From contig JADKJU010000002.1 of NCBI GenBank assembly GCA_016720855.1, positions 62,001-126,000 on the forward strand: DNA of 64,000 nt, given 5' to 3'. The first letter of the stretch is position 1; every line of letters starts with the position of its first letter. A program made the position numbers and the translations under genes. Shown piece after piece: positions 15,959 to 24,939 of this stretch. Source of the stretch: Betaproteobacteria bacterium (lineage in GTDB: Bacteria; Pseudomonadota; Gammaproteobacteria; Burkholderiales; Usitatibacteraceae). The notes under the pieces are model-generated. The model saw nothing but the letters and a program-made list of their open reading frames with translations. It had not been told where the DNA came from and searched no databases.

Positions 15959-17967
15959 GGGGCGGGGAAATGCATGCGAAATTCCGTGCCCAGGTCGAGC
16001 CGCTCGAAGCCCAGCCGCCCCCCGTGCGCCTCCACGATGGAGCGGCAGATGGAAAGCCCCATGCCCATGCCGTCGGGCTTGGTGGTGAAGAAGGTCGAGA
16101 AGAGCTGGCCCGCCACGGAGTCGGGGATGCCGGCGCCGTAGTCCCGCACCACGATGCACGCGCCGCCGCCCTCGCCCGGCTTCGCGCCGATCACGAGCAG
16201 GCGCCGGCCCGGCTCGACCTCGGCCATGGCCTCGATCGCGTTTCGCGTGAGGTTCAGGATCACCTGCTCCAGCATCACCGCATCGCCGACGATGGCGGGC
16301 ACCCCGGGCTCCGACTGGACGCTGATCTGGACCTCCGAGCGGCGCGCCTGCAGTTCGACCAGCGCGCGGCACTCCTCGATGAGTTTCGCGGCCTCCAGCA
16401 CCGCGCGCTGCGGCTCCCGCTTCCTCACGAACTCGTGCACGCGCCGGATCACCTGGCCGGCGCGCTGCGCCTGCTGGCTCGCCTTGGCGAGAGCGGGCCC
16501 CAGTTCCTCCGCGGTCGCGCCCCCGCGCTCGATGAGGTTGAGGGACCCTGCCAGGTAGCTCGCGATGGCCCCGAGAGGCTGGTTGAGCTCGTGGGCGAGC
16601 GACGAGGCCATCTCCCCCATCGTGGTGAGGCGCGCGGCCGTCTGCAGTCGCTCGTGCTGCACGCGCTCCCGCTCCTCGGCCTGCTTCTCCTCGGTCGCGT
16701 CGATGATGGAGCTCATCCAGCCGGTCTGCCGGCCGTCGGCGTCGCGCAGCGGCGCGTCGTAGATGACCACGGGGAAGCGCTCCCCGTTCGCGCGCTGGAA
16801 GACCGTCTCGAAAGGCGCCGTGCTCGCCTGCCCCGACAGCACCTCCTCGACGCGGCGCCGGTATTCGTCCGTGCGCTCCGGAATCCAGTAGGGCATCGGC
16901 GGACCGTACCCCACGAGCCCCTCTTCGGGAAGCCCCACCATACGGCAGAAAGCGGGGTTCACGAAGGTCACCCGCCCGCCGAGGTCGCGCGCCCGCAGGC
17001 CGATCACGGCCGAATCCCCCATCGCCCGGCGGAACGCCACCTCCTCGCGCAGTCGGTGCTCGGCGGCGACGCGGCGCTGCACATCGCGCCACAGCGCCCA
17101 CAGGCTCCAGAAGAGCAGGAGCGCAAGCACCACGGTGCCGCCGCGGATCACGTTGGTGATCCAGTCGGGCGGCCCCTTGAGGCTGTTGGTGCCGAGGATG
17201 AGCGTCGAGCCGGGGATCTCGAGCGGCGCCTGGTGGGTGTACACCCCGCGTCCCCGGCCGGCCGATGCCCGGCGCGCGCGGACGGTGCCGGTCACGTCGC
17301 CGATCGTCACTTCATGGGACTGCGCGAAGGACCAGGGCACCATTTCCTCGAGCAGGCGCTCGAGCCAGTAGACCGCCACGAGGAAGGTGCGCGGCTCGCC
17401 ATTGACCGGTGCCACCAGCACGAGCCCTGCACCCCACGGCGCCGCGAATGGCGCGCTGAATACCGCCTCGCCCTCGCGCAGGGCGCGCGCCATGGCAGCC
17501 TCGATCACGGCGGGCGGAACGGCGTCCAGGGGGTCCATGCTCGCGAATGACGGATCGGTGAGGCTCATCGATGGCGCGAGCGTCGGTCCCGTCCATGCCA
17601 CCACGAGGGATTCGCGTCCGCGGCGCAGGAAGACCTGCAGCCGTGCCTCGAGCGCGGCGCGGGAAAGCCGCTTGTTGCCCTGGTCCGCGGCGATCAGGCC
17701 CAGGGCCTCCGCCTCGCGCTCGAACTGGAACTGCAGCGACTGCCTCACCCACAGGGAGTCGGTCACGAGCTCGTTCTGCGCCTCGGCGCGTTCCTGGGAA
17801 TCGGACAGGGTCAGGAGAAACGAGGTCGCGCCAAGAAGGAGAATCACGATCGCACCCGGAATCCACCATCGGAGACGGCGCCAGAACCGGGCCGCAGGCG
17901 TGGGTGCAACGGCCGCCGTTACGGGGGCGGGCGCAGGAGCGGGCGACGGTGCGGCAGCGATCGACAC
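15955..17967 (-). CDS. dctS: Membrane sensor histidine kinase with PAS domain, DctS-like
   Basis: A 670-residue kinase. An Ala/Pro-rich start leads into TM1 (WWIPGAIVILLLGATSFLLTL), a periplasmic sensor region of about 230 residues, and TM2 (VIRGGTVVLALLLFWSLWALW). A PAS domain (VTFVNPAFCRMVGLPEEGLVGY) precedes the HisKA box SLAHELNQPLGAIASYL and an HATPase domain with GDAVMLEQVILNLTRNAIEAM and GMGMGLSICRSIVEAHGG. The GTG at 17967 has GAGG eight bases upstream; the ATG at 18009 lacks such a site and overlaps a palindrome. Probably senses dicarboxylates for the divergent dctPQM. Confidence 0.85.
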   Translation of the reverse strand: MSIAAAPSPAPAPAPVTAAVAPTPAARFWRRLRWWIPGAIVILLLGATSFLLTLSDSQERAEAQNELVTDSLWVRQSLQFQFEREAEALGLIAADQGNKRLSRAALEARLQVFLRRGRESLVVAWTGPTLAPSMSLTDPSFASMDPLDAVPPAVIEAAMARALREGEAVFSAPFAAPWGAGLVLVAPVNGEPRTFLVAVYWLERLLEEMVPWSFAQSHEVTIGDVTGTVRARRASAGRGRGVYTHQAPLEIPGSTLILGTNSLKGPPDWITNVIRGGTVVLALLLFWSLWALWRDVQRRVAAEHRLREEVAFRRAMGDSAVIGLRARDLGGRVTFVNPAFCRMVGLPEEGLVGYGPPMPYWIPERTDEYRRRVEEVLSGQASTAPFETVFQRANGERFPVVIYDAPLRDADGRQTGWMSSIIDATEEKQAEERERVQHERLQTAARLTTMGEMASSLAHELNQPLGAIASYLAGSLNLIERGGATAEELGPALAKASQQAQRAGQVIRRVHEFVRKREPQRAVLEAAKLIEECRALVELQARRSEVQISVQSEPGVPAIVGDAVMLEQVILNLTRNAIEAMAEVEPGRRLLVIGAKPGEGGGACIVVRDYGAGIPDSVAGQLFSTFFTTKPDGMGMGLSICRSIVEAHGGRLGFERLDLGTEFRMHFPAP

Positions 17968-18008
17968 CCGCCTATCCTCGCGCCCCGGCAGCGGGCTGTA
18001 AACGGCCA

Positions 18009-18022
18009 TGTGGAAGTCCACA
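18009..18022. promoter_or_regulatory. 14-bp perfect palindrome between dctS and dctP
   Basis: TGTGGAAGTCCACA lies in the divergent region, about 90 bp before the dctP ATG and 40 bp before the preferred dctS start. It is a candidate binding site for the DctR-like regulator; no other copy was noticed, so this is positional inference. Confidence 0.35.
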
Positions 18023-18110
18023 CTGCCCGGCGCCCGGAAAAGACGACAGGATGCGACCGTCACGGCCCGGCTTTCCCGGGCTCGGCTTTTCACTGGAGGA
18101 GGAGACAATC

Positions 18111-19124
18111 ATGAAGCGCAGGACTCTCATCGCCGCGGCCATCTCGGCCGCATTCATGCTCGCGGGTGGCACCGCATTCGCTCAGCAGCCCATCGTCATC
18201 AAGTTCAGCCACGTCGTCGCCAATGAAACGCCCAAGGGCAAGGGCGCCGACTACTTCAAGAAGATCGCCGAGGAGCGCACCAAGGGCCGCGTGAAGGTCG
18301 AGGTTTACCCCAACAGCCAGCTGTACAAGGACAAGGAGGAAATGGAGGCCCTGAGCCTGGGCGCGGTGCAGATGCTCGCCCCGTCGCTGGCCAAGTTCGG
18401 CCCGCTGGGCGTGCCCGCCTTCGAGGTCTTCGACCTGCCCTATATCTTCGACAACTACGAGGAATTGCACAAGGTGACGACGGGCCCGGCGGGCGCGGCG
18501 CTCCTCGCCCGGCTCGAACCCAAGGGCATCAAGGGCCTCGCATATTGGGACAACGGCTTCAAGGTGATGAGCGCCAACAAGGCGCTCAAGATGCCGGCCG
18601 ACTTCAAGGGCCTCAAGATGCGCATCCAGTCCTCCAAGGTGCTCGACGCCCAGATGCGCGCGCTCGGCGCCAACCCGCAGGTGATGGCCTTCTCGGAGGT
18701 GTACCAGGCGCTGCAGACGGGCGTGGTGGACGGCACGGAGAACCCGCCCTCCAACCTCTATACCCAGAAGATGCACGAGGTGCAGAAATTCGTCACCCTC
18801 TCCAACCACGGCTACCTCGGGTACGCGGTCATCGTGAACAAGAAGTTCTGGGACAGCCTCCCCGCCGACATCCGCACCACGCTCGAAGGCGCCATGAAGG
18901 ACGCGACCAAGTACGCCAACGACATCGCCAAGAAGGAGAACGAGGAAGCGCTCGAGGCGGTGAAGAAGAGCGGCAAGTCGCAGTTCATCACGCTCACGCC
19001 CGAAGAGAAGAAGGCCTGGAAGAAGGCGCTGGTGAAGGTGCACCAGGAATCCGAAGCGCGCATCGGCAAGGACCTGATACAGTCCATCTACAAGGAAACG
19101 GGCTTCGACCCGTCCAAGCTGTAG
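18111..19124 (+). CDS. dctP: TRAP C4-dicarboxylate-binding protein (system 2)
   Basis: A 337-residue DctP with signal peptide MKRRTLIAAAISAAFMLAGGTAFA. The mature domain shows IKFSHVVANETPKGKGADYFKKIAEERTKGRVKVEVYPNSQLY, the ligand arginine in FKGLKMRIQSS and the SEVYQALQTGVVDGTENPPSN segment, all typical of true C4-dicarboxylate DctP proteins. A strong GGAGGAGGAG ribosome site precedes it. It heads the dctPQM operon and is divergent from the DctSR-like pair. Confidence 0.93.
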   Translation: MKRRTLIAAAISAAFMLAGGTAFAQQPIVIKFSHVVANETPKGKGADYFKKIAEERTKGRVKVEVYPNSQLYKDKEEMEALSLGAVQMLAPSLAKFGPLGVPAFEVFDLPYIFDNYEELHKVTTGPAGAALLARLEPKGIKGLAYWDNGFKVMSANKALKMPADFKGLKMRIQSSKVLDAQMRALGANPQVMAFSEVYQALQTGVVDGTENPPSNLYTQKMHEVQKFVTLSNHGYLGYAVIVNKKFWDSLPADIRTTLEGAMKDATKYANDIAKKENEEALEAVKKSGKSQFITLTPEEKKAWKKALVKVHQESEARIGKDLIQSIYKETGFDPSKL

Positions 19125-19184
19125 CAAGTCAGGCGGGGCGGCGCCATGCCGCCCCCGCTGCGGCAGGGGAGGAGGAGAACAGCG

Positions 19185-19817
19185 ATGCTTAAGGTGCTCG
19201 ATCACCTCGAGGAGTGGCTCATCGCGCTCCTCATGGCCTCGGCGACGATCATCATCTTCGTGGCGGTCGTGCATCGCTACGCCACGGGCATCCCCATCCC
19301 AGGCCTGCAGGACCGGCTCCTGGCCATCAACATGAGCTGGGCGCAGGAGCTGTGCATCTACATGTTCGTGTGGATGGCCAAGTTCGGCGCCGCCTACGGC
19401 GTGCGCACGGGCATCCACGTGGGCGTGGACGTCTTCATCAACCAGCTTGGAGGCAGGAAGCGCGCCTTCTTCGTGCTCTTCGGCCTGCTCGCGGGGGCGC
19501 TCTTCACCAGCATCGTCGCGACGCTCGGCGCGCACTTCGTCTGGGAGATGGCGCACACCGACCAGGTCTCCCCGGACCTCGAGGTACCCGCCTGGATCCC
19601 GTATCTCGCGATTCCGCTGGGCTCCTCGCTCATGTGCTTCCGCTTCCTGCAGGTGGCCTGGGCGTTTTTCCGCACGGGCGAACTACCGCACCACGACCAC
19701 GGCCACGTCGAGGGCGTGGACGAGGTGACGGTCGAGGACATCATCCCGGTGATGGTCACGCCCGACCTGCATCCGAAGGAAGTGCTGCCCAGGAACAGGG
19801 ACGGAGGCAAGCCGTGA
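19185..19817 (+). CDS. dctQ: TRAP dicarboxylate transporter small permease (system 2)
   Basis: A 210-residue DctQ with four membrane segments (about 13-32, 50-68, 87-110, 133-155) and the GVRTGIHVGVDVFINQLGGRKR loop. It is longer than average because of a hydrophilic C-terminal tail rich in His, Asp and Glu (HHDHGHVEGVDEVTVED). The ATG at 19185 follows GGGGAGGAGGAG and opens MLKVLDHLEEWL; an upstream ATG at 19146 is unconserved. The stop overlaps the GTG of dctM. Confidence 0.9.
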   Translation: MLKVLDHLEEWLIALLMASATIIIFVAVVHRYATGIPIPGLQDRLLAINMSWAQELCIYMFVWMAKFGAAYGVRTGIHVGVDVFINQLGGRKRAFFVLFGLLAGALFTSIVATLGAHFVWEMAHTDQVSPDLEVPAWIPYLAIPLGSSLMCFRFLQVAWAFFRTGELPHHDHGHVEGVDEVTVEDIIPVMVTPDLHPKEVLPRNRDGGKP

Positions 19818-21097
19818 ACGCGACCATCATCTTTGTGCTGCTCTTCGGCCTCATGCTCACGGGCATGCCCGTGTCCATCTCGCTCGGCCTCACGGTGCTT
19901 TCGTTCCTGTTCTTCATGACGGACGTTCCGGTGGAGGCCGTGGCGCTCAAGCTCTTCACCGGCATCGAGAAGTTCGAGATCATGGCGATCCCGTTCTTCA
20001 TCCTGGCGGGCAACTTCCTCACGCACGGGGGAGTCGCGCGGCGGATGATCAACTTCGCCACCTCCATGGTCGGACACTGGCGGGGCGGCCTGGGGCTGGG
20101 CGCGGTCGTCGCCTGCGCGCTCTTCGCCGCCATCTCCGGATCCAGCCCGGCCACCGTGGTCGCTATCGGCTCCATCCTGCTGCCCGCGATGGTGAAGGCG
20201 GGCTATCCGAAGCGCTTCGGCGCAGGCGTCATCGCCTCCGCGGGGGGGCTCGGCATCCTCATCCCACCGTCGATCGTGATGGTGATGTACGCGGTGTCCA
20301 CGAACAGCTCCATCGGCGCGCTCTTCATGGCGGGGGTCATCCCGGGAATCGTGCTGGCCTCGATGCTGCTGGGCACGACCTGGTACCGCGCCTGGAAGAA
20401 CAACTATCCCCGCGAGCCGAAGCGCTCCTGGAAGGAGCGCCTGCACGCGTTCCGCGAATCGGTCTGGGGCCTGCTGCTGATCGTGGTGGTCATGGGCGGC
20501 ATCTACACCGGCATCTTCACGCCGACCGAGGCGGCCGCCATGAGCGCGGTATACGCGTTCTTCGTGGCCGTGTTCGTGTACAAGGACATGCGCCTGAAGA
20601 ACGTACGCAAGGTGCTCATCGACTCGGCCAACATGTCGGCGATGCTGCTCTACATCATCACCAACGCGGTGCTCTTTTCCTTCCTGCTCACCAACGAGAA
20701 CATCCCGCAGGCGATCGCGGAATGGATGGTGTCGCAGGGCCTGGGCATGATCGGGTTCCTGCTCTTCGTGAACGTCCTGCTGCTGCTCATGGGCAACATC
20801 ATGGAGCCCTCGTCGATCATCCTGATCACGGCGCCCATCCTGTTCCCGATCGCGATGAAACTGGGAGTCGATCCGGTTCACTTCGGCGTGATGATCACGG
20901 TGAACATGGAAATCGGCATGATCACGCCACCCGTGGGGCTGAATCTCTATGTGGCGAGCGGCATCACGAAGATGGGCATCACCGAGCTCACGATCGCCGT
21001 GTGGCCATGGCTCGTGACCATGCTCGTCTTCCTCGTGATGGTCACCTACTGGCCGCCGCTGTCGATCTGGCTGCCGAAGACGCTGGGACTCATGTAG
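19814..21097 (+). CDS. dctM: TRAP dicarboxylate transporter large permease (system 2)
   Basis: A 427-residue DctM with about twelve membrane segments. Landmarks are IPFFILAGNFLTHGGVARRMINFA, FAAISGSSPATVVAIGSILLPAM, GVIASAGGLGILIPPSIVMVMY, IFTPTEAAAMSAVYA and MITPPVGLNLYVASGI. It starts with GTG in a GTGA overlap with dctQ, which indicates translational coupling. Together with dctP and dctQ it completes a Na+-driven dicarboxylate uptake system. Confidence 0.94.
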   Translation: MNATIIFVLLFGLMLTGMPVSISLGLTVLSFLFFMTDVPVEAVALKLFTGIEKFEIMAIPFFILAGNFLTHGGVARRMINFATSMVGHWRGGLGLGAVVACALFAAISGSSPATVVAIGSILLPAMVKAGYPKRFGAGVIASAGGLGILIPPSIVMVMYAVSTNSSIGALFMAGVIPGIVLASMLLGTTWYRAWKNNYPREPKRSWKERLHAFRESVWGLLLIVVVMGGIYTGIFTPTEAAAMSAVYAFFVAVFVYKDMRLKNVRKVLIDSANMSAMLLYIITNAVLFSFLLTNENIPQAIAEWMVSQGLGMIGFLLFVNVLLLLMGNIMEPSSIILITAPILFPIAMKLGVDPVHFGVMITVNMEIGMITPPVGLNLYVASGITKMGITELTIAVWPWLVTMLVFLVMVTYWPPLSIWLPKTLGLM

Positions 21098-21147
21098 CCG
21101 CACGGGGGCCGGATCGGCCGGAGCAGCGGATGACGAAACGAGGATCC

Positions 21148-22290
21148 ATGAAGCTCATATCGCACCATGCCGCGGCGCTCGTCGCCGCCCTGTGCCTCGC
21201 CCCGGCGGCCATCGCGGCTCCGGCGCCCGGCGTCACCTCCGGCGAGATCGTGATCGGGCAGGACATCGACCTCACCGGCTCGATCGCCGTGCGCATGAAG
21301 CCGCTGATGGCCGCGGCGGACGCCTACATCGAGCGCGTGAACGCGGCCGGCGGCGTCCACGGCCGCAGAATCAAGGTGATACGCACCGACAGCGCCAACA
21401 AGCCCGACCGCACGAAGGAGAACGTGAAGACCCTCGTCGAGCGCGAGCGCGTTTTCGCGATGTGGGGCATCTCCGGCACCGGCAATGTGGCGGTGGCCCT
21501 GCCCTATCTCACCGAGCGCGGCGTCCCCCTCGTGGGGTCGACGTCCGGCGCGGACAGCTTCTACGCCGCGACCCACCCGATGCTCATCAACATGAAGGCC
21601 GGCTACGGCGACGAGATCCGGCGCATGGCGCGGCACCTGAACGACACCTACATGAAGCGAGTCGGCGTGATCTACCTCGACAACGGGTTCGGCCGCCAGG
21701 CCTTCAAGTCCGCCGAGATCGCGTTGAAGGAAAGCGGCCTGGAGATGGTGGCGGTGGCGAAGGTCAAGGAGGACAGCTCGGACCTCCCGCAGGCCGTGCA
21801 GGCGGTTAGCAAGGCAACGCCCTCGGCGGTGATGCTGCTCACGCTCTCCGGGCCCGCGCCGAAGCTGATCGAGGAATACCTCAAGTCGGGAGCGCGCCCG
21901 CAGTTCCTCGCCCTGTCCATCGTCGCCACGGACGCGCTGTACAAGGCCATCGGCGACAAGGCCCGCGGGATCATCGTGACACAGGTCGTGCCGTTTCCCT
22001 TCGACCGCAGCGTGGCCATCTCGCGCGAGTACGGCGAGCTCATGCGGGCCAAGGGCGTGACCGAGGTCTCGCATTCGGGCATGGAAGGCCTCATCCTCGC
22101 CAAGGGCCTCGTCGATGGCCTGCGGGCGGCGGGCAAGGACCTCACGCGCGAGCGCCTAATCCGCGCCTTCGAGAGCATGCGCGACCATGACCTCGGCGGC
22201 TACAAGCTCTCCTTCTCGCCCACGGACCACAACGGCAGCAAATTCATCGAGATCACGATGATCGGCCGCGACGGCAAGCTCGTTCGCTAG
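21148..22290 (+). CDS. ABC-type branched-chain amino acid binding protein (orphan)
   Basis: A 380-residue periplasmic binding protein of the Peripla_BP_6 (LivK) family, with signal peptide MKLISHHAAALVAALCLAPAAIAA. It shows IVIGQDIDLTGSIAVRMKPL, YIERVNAAGGVHGRRIKVI and WGISGTGNVAVALPYL. The ATG at 21148 has an AGGA site; the one at 21130 does not. No ABC permease or ATPase gene is nearby, so it works with a transporter encoded elsewhere. It begins 50 bp after dctM and may be read through from that operon. Confidence 0.85.
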   Translation: MKLISHHAAALVAALCLAPAAIAAPAPGVTSGEIVIGQDIDLTGSIAVRMKPLMAAADAYIERVNAAGGVHGRRIKVIRTDSANKPDRTKENVKTLVERERVFAMWGISGTGNVAVALPYLTERGVPLVGSTSGADSFYAATHPMLINMKAGYGDEIRRMARHLNDTYMKRVGVIYLDNGFGRQAFKSAEIALKESGLEMVAVAKVKEDSSDLPQAVQAVSKATPSAVMLLTLSGPAPKLIEEYLKSGARPQFLALSIVATDALYKAIGDKARGIIVTQVVPFPFDRSVAISREYGELMRAKGVTEVSHSGMEGLILAKGLVDGLRAAGKDLTRERLIRAFESMRDHDLGGYKLSFSPTDHNGSKFIEITMIGRDGKLVR

Positions 22291-22355
22291 GGACCGGCCG
22301 CAGCCGGTCCCGTACGCGGCGCAATGGCGGGCCGTCGCCTCCCCTTCGCAGTCCC

Positions 22356-23111
22356 ATGTGCCTCATCGCGATCGCCTGGCAGGCCCATCCGGAATTCCCG
22401 CTGATCGTCGCGGCCAACCGCGACGAATGGCGCGACCGGCCCGCGGTGCCGGCGCACTGGTGGCAGGACCAACCGCAGCTGCTGGCCGGGCGCGACCTGC
22501 AGGCGGGCGGCACGTGGATGGGGGTCACGCGCGGCAGGCGCTTCGCCGCGGTGACGAACTTCCGCGATCCGTCCGAGCGGCGCTCGACGGCGCTTTCCCG
22601 GGGCACCCTCGTGGCGGAGTTCCTGCTCGGCACGCAGGACCCGGCGCGATATCTCGCCGATCTCGCCAGCCGCGCCGGCCGGTACAACGGCTTCAATCTC
22701 CTCGTGGGAGACGAACGCTCGCTCCTCTACTTCGGCAGCCGCGAGGCCGAGGTGCGCGCGGTGGAGCCCGGCGTGCATGCGCTATCGAACCACCTTCTCG
22801 ACGAGCCGTGGCCGAAGGTATCGAAGGCACGCGAGGCGATGCGAAAGGCGATCGGCGATGGTGACGAACCGCTCTTCGCCATGCTCTCGGACACGGCCAC
22901 GGCCCCCGATTCGCAGCTTCCCGACACCGGCGTGGGCCTGGAGCGCGAGCGCATGCTTTCGCCCGTGCTCATCGCTGGCGCCGAGTACGGCACCCGCGCG
23001 TCCACCGTGCTGCGCGCGGGCCGCGATGCGGCGCGTCTCGAGGAGCGTACGCGCGGCGCCTCCGGCGCCGTGACGCTCGCGGCCGCGTTCGAGTTCGCTT
23101 TCGACCGCTGA
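22356..23111 (+). CDS. NRDE family protein (TANGO2-like)
   Basis: A 251-residue member of the NRDE/TANGO2 family, named for the Asn-Arg-Asp-Glu motif seen at about residues 22-25 (LIVAANRDEW). The start MCLIAIAWQAHPEFPLIVAANRDE is diagnostic, and GGTWMGVTRGRRFAAVTNFRDP and HALSNHLLDEPWPKV fit. Its N-terminal Cys resembles an Ntn-hydrolase nucleophile, but the bacterial function is not established. It stands alone on the plus strand. Confidence 0.88.
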   Translation: MCLIAIAWQAHPEFPLIVAANRDEWRDRPAVPAHWWQDQPQLLAGRDLQAGGTWMGVTRGRRFAAVTNFRDPSERRSTALSRGTLVAEFLLGTQDPARYLADLASRAGRYNGFNLLVGDERSLLYFGSREAEVRAVEPGVHALSNHLLDEPWPKVSKAREAMRKAIGDGDEPLFAMLSDTATAPDSQLPDTGVGLERERMLSPVLIAGAEYGTRASTVLRAGRDAARLEERTRGASGAVTLAAAFEFAFDR

Positions 23112-23364
23112 CTTGGGCGGGCCGCCTTGCGGGCGCAGGCCCTTGGCCCACCCCGGGCGATCGGGTTGGAGGGGCCGTCGAGCGGAAGCCGTGGGGATGG
23201 CCGAAGGCCGAACGCTGGTCGGGCGGCCCTCCCGGCTCACTGCAAGGGCGCTAGAGATCGACCCTGCCAACGCCCGCGCCGAGCGGCTGGCAATTCCGGG
23301 GGGCATGACGAAGCCCTGAAGCCGGTGCAGAATGCAGGGGACCGGACCGCCTGGGAGGGGCTCA

Positions 23365-23610
23365 ATGGACGACAAGACCGTCAAGGACGCCTTCATGGAA
23401 GTCGTCGTGAACCAGCTCGAGACGGGCGATCCGCCCGAGACGAAGACCACGCTCGAGCGCCTGATGGCCGCGGGAAACTCCCGCGGCGAGGCGATGCAAC
23501 TCATCGCGGCCGTCGCGCGAAACGAGATGCAGGCGATGCTGGCCGCGGGGCGGGAATTCGACAACGCGCGTTACGCCAAGCTGCTCGCCAAGCTGCCCGC
23601 GCTCGATTAA
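23365..23610 (+). CDS. Small conserved hypothetical protein
   Basis: An 81-residue acidic, probably helical protein (LETGDPPETKTTLERLMAAGNSRGEAMQLIAAVARNEM). The pattern with PPETK, a GxSRGEA turn and a final FDNARYAKLLAKLP resembles short hypothetical proteins seen in many bacteria; I cannot name a family with confidence. A GGGAGGGG site lies seven bases before the ATG. The 250 bp before it show no gene. Confidence 0.65.
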   Translation: MDDKTVKDAFMEVVVNQLETGDPPETKTTLERLMAAGNSRGEAMQLIAAVARNEMQAMLAAGREFDNARYAKLLAKLPALD

Positions 23611-23626
23611 GGGCGCAGCAGCAGCG

Positions 23627-23905
23627 CTAGACCATCGGCCCCACGTCGACCACGTGGCCGACCTTCACCACCAGCGGCCAGGTCTGCTTGTGCGTGAAGA
23701 GTCCGCCCACCACGACGCCGCCGGCTTTCTCCATCACGTGGATCACGGCCGAATAGGGGTAGTAGTGGGTGATGCCGTCCTTCTCGCCCAGCGCGGCGAA
23801 ATAGGTGTCCGCAGCCAGCGTCAGCGTCGCGCCGTCGATGTGATACGCGGTATGGTAGTTGAGCCCGATGGACTGGTTCAGGTAGCGGTCGAAAAGCGCT
23901 TTCAT
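23627..23905 (-). CDS. Small hypothetical protein
   Basis: A 92-residue protein (MKALFDRYLNQSIGLNYHTAYHIDGATLTLAADTYFAALGEKDGITHYYPYSAVIHVMEK...) with alternating beta-type hydrophobic pattern and no signal peptide. AAGGTGAGG lies four bases before the ATG at 23905, a good ribosome site. No domain recognised. It follows tsaC on the minus strand by 65 bp and may be the last gene of the polA-tsaC transcript. Confidence 0.6.
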   Translation of the reverse strand: MKALFDRYLNQSIGLNYHTAYHIDGATLTLAADTYFAALGEKDGITHYYPYSAVIHVMEKAGGVVVGGLFTHKQTWPLVVKVGHVVDVGPMV

Positions 23906-23970
23906 GGTCCTCACCTTGCTCCGGTTCGTTGCCATCCCATGATCCGCCCCGCTCGCGGGACCCGCAAGCG

Positions 23971-24939
23971 CTAGGGTTCGTCCTCGATCGCTTCCGCGCC
24001 GGCAGCCGCGCGGGCCAGGCGATCGTTCACCGCCTCCCACGCCGGCTGCCTGGGTGGGGCTTCGACCAGGATGCGATCGGCGCCCGCGGCATCGAGCGAT
24101 CGCAGATTCGCGTAGAGGTCGTGCCCGTATCGCGCGGCATCCGACGGCGCCGCGATCCATGCCTTCGCGCGCGGCAACGCCGGGCGCATCGCGAGCACGG
24201 CGCAATGGCCGGGGCCTGCGACCTGCGCCTCGAGCGCCACCGGGTCCACCAGCGTCACCGGCGTGGCCGGCGCGTAATGCGCGGCGAGCGTCCCCGAGGC
24301 GCGCGGCGCGTCGGCATCGCGGTTGCCCGGTGCGACGCCCAGGACGCGCGCAAGCTGCTCGCGCGTGATGGCCCCCGGCCGCAGCAGCACGGGATGGCCG
24401 CGCGAAAGATCGACGATGGTCGATTCCAGCCCCACCTCGCATGCGCCCCCGTCGACCACGAGCAGATCCGGGCCGAATTCATCGCGCACGTGCTGCGCCG
24501 TGGTGGGGCTGACGTGGCCGAACCGGTTCGCGGAGGGTGCGGCCACGACGCCGCTGCCTACCCTGGCGAACTCACGCAGAAGCGCCTGCGCCACGGGGTG
24601 CGACGGGCAACGGATGCCCACCGTGTCCTGCCCGCCGGTGACGATGGCCGGCACGCGTGGCGATTTCTTCAGGATCATCGTGAGCGGGCCGGGCCAGAAG
24701 GCGGCGGCGAGCCTGCGCGCCTGTTCCGGAATGTCGACGGCCCACTCTTCCAGCCGCGCTTCCGGCGCGAGGTGCACGATGAGGGGATGGTCCGCCGGCC
24801 GACCCTTCAGGGCGAAGATCTTCGCGACGGCTTGCGGGTTCGCAGCGTCCGCGCCGAGGCCGTAGACGGTTTCCGTGGGAATGCCGGCCAGCTCACCGGC
24901 CGCGAGCCGGGCCGCGCAGGCGCGAACGTCGGCGCTCAA
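23971..24939 (-). CDS. L-threonylcarbamoyladenylate synthase (Sua5/YrdC/YwlC)
   Basis: A 322-residue two-domain Sua5-type enzyme. The YrdC domain shows the conserved GIPTETVYGLGADAANPQAVAKIFALKGRPADHPLIVH, WPGPLTMIL and VAAPSANRFGHVSPT; a C-terminal Sua5 domain follows after LLRPGAITREQL. It makes the threonylcarbamoyl-AMP used for tRNA t6A37. The start is a TTG at 24939 that shares bases with the polA stop (TTGA), preceded by GGGAGAAGG; it is likely translated by coupling to polA. Confidence 0.88.
   Translation of the reverse strand: MSADVRACAARLAAGELAGIPTETVYGLGADAANPQAVAKIFALKGRPADHPLIVHLAPEARLEEWAVDIPEQARRLAAAFWPGPLTMILKKSPRVPAIVTGGQDTVGIRCPSHPVAQALLREFARVGSGVVAAPSANRFGHVSPTTAQHVRDEFGPDLLVVDGGACEVGLESTIVDLSRGHPVLLRPGAITREQLARVLGVAPGNRDADAPRASGTLAAHYAPATPVTLVDPVALEAQVAGPGHCAVLAMRPALPRAKAWIAAPSDAARYGHDLYANLRSLDAAGADRILVEAPPRQPAWEAVNDRLARAAAGAEAIEDEP

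Noticed and set aside
18010..18110. Sigma-54 promoter for dctP
   Set aside because: Dicarboxylate genes are often sigma-54 dependent, but no GG-N10-GC element with the right flanks was seen in the gap.
12320..22290. Genomic island carrying the TRAP genes
   Set aside because: No integrase, tRNA, flanking repeat or visible composition change; the region looks like ordinary chromosomal transport genes.
23112..23364. A gene in the 253-bp gap after the NRDE gene
   Set aside because: Open frames exist on both strands but start without a ribosome site and show no family; nothing else recognised there.
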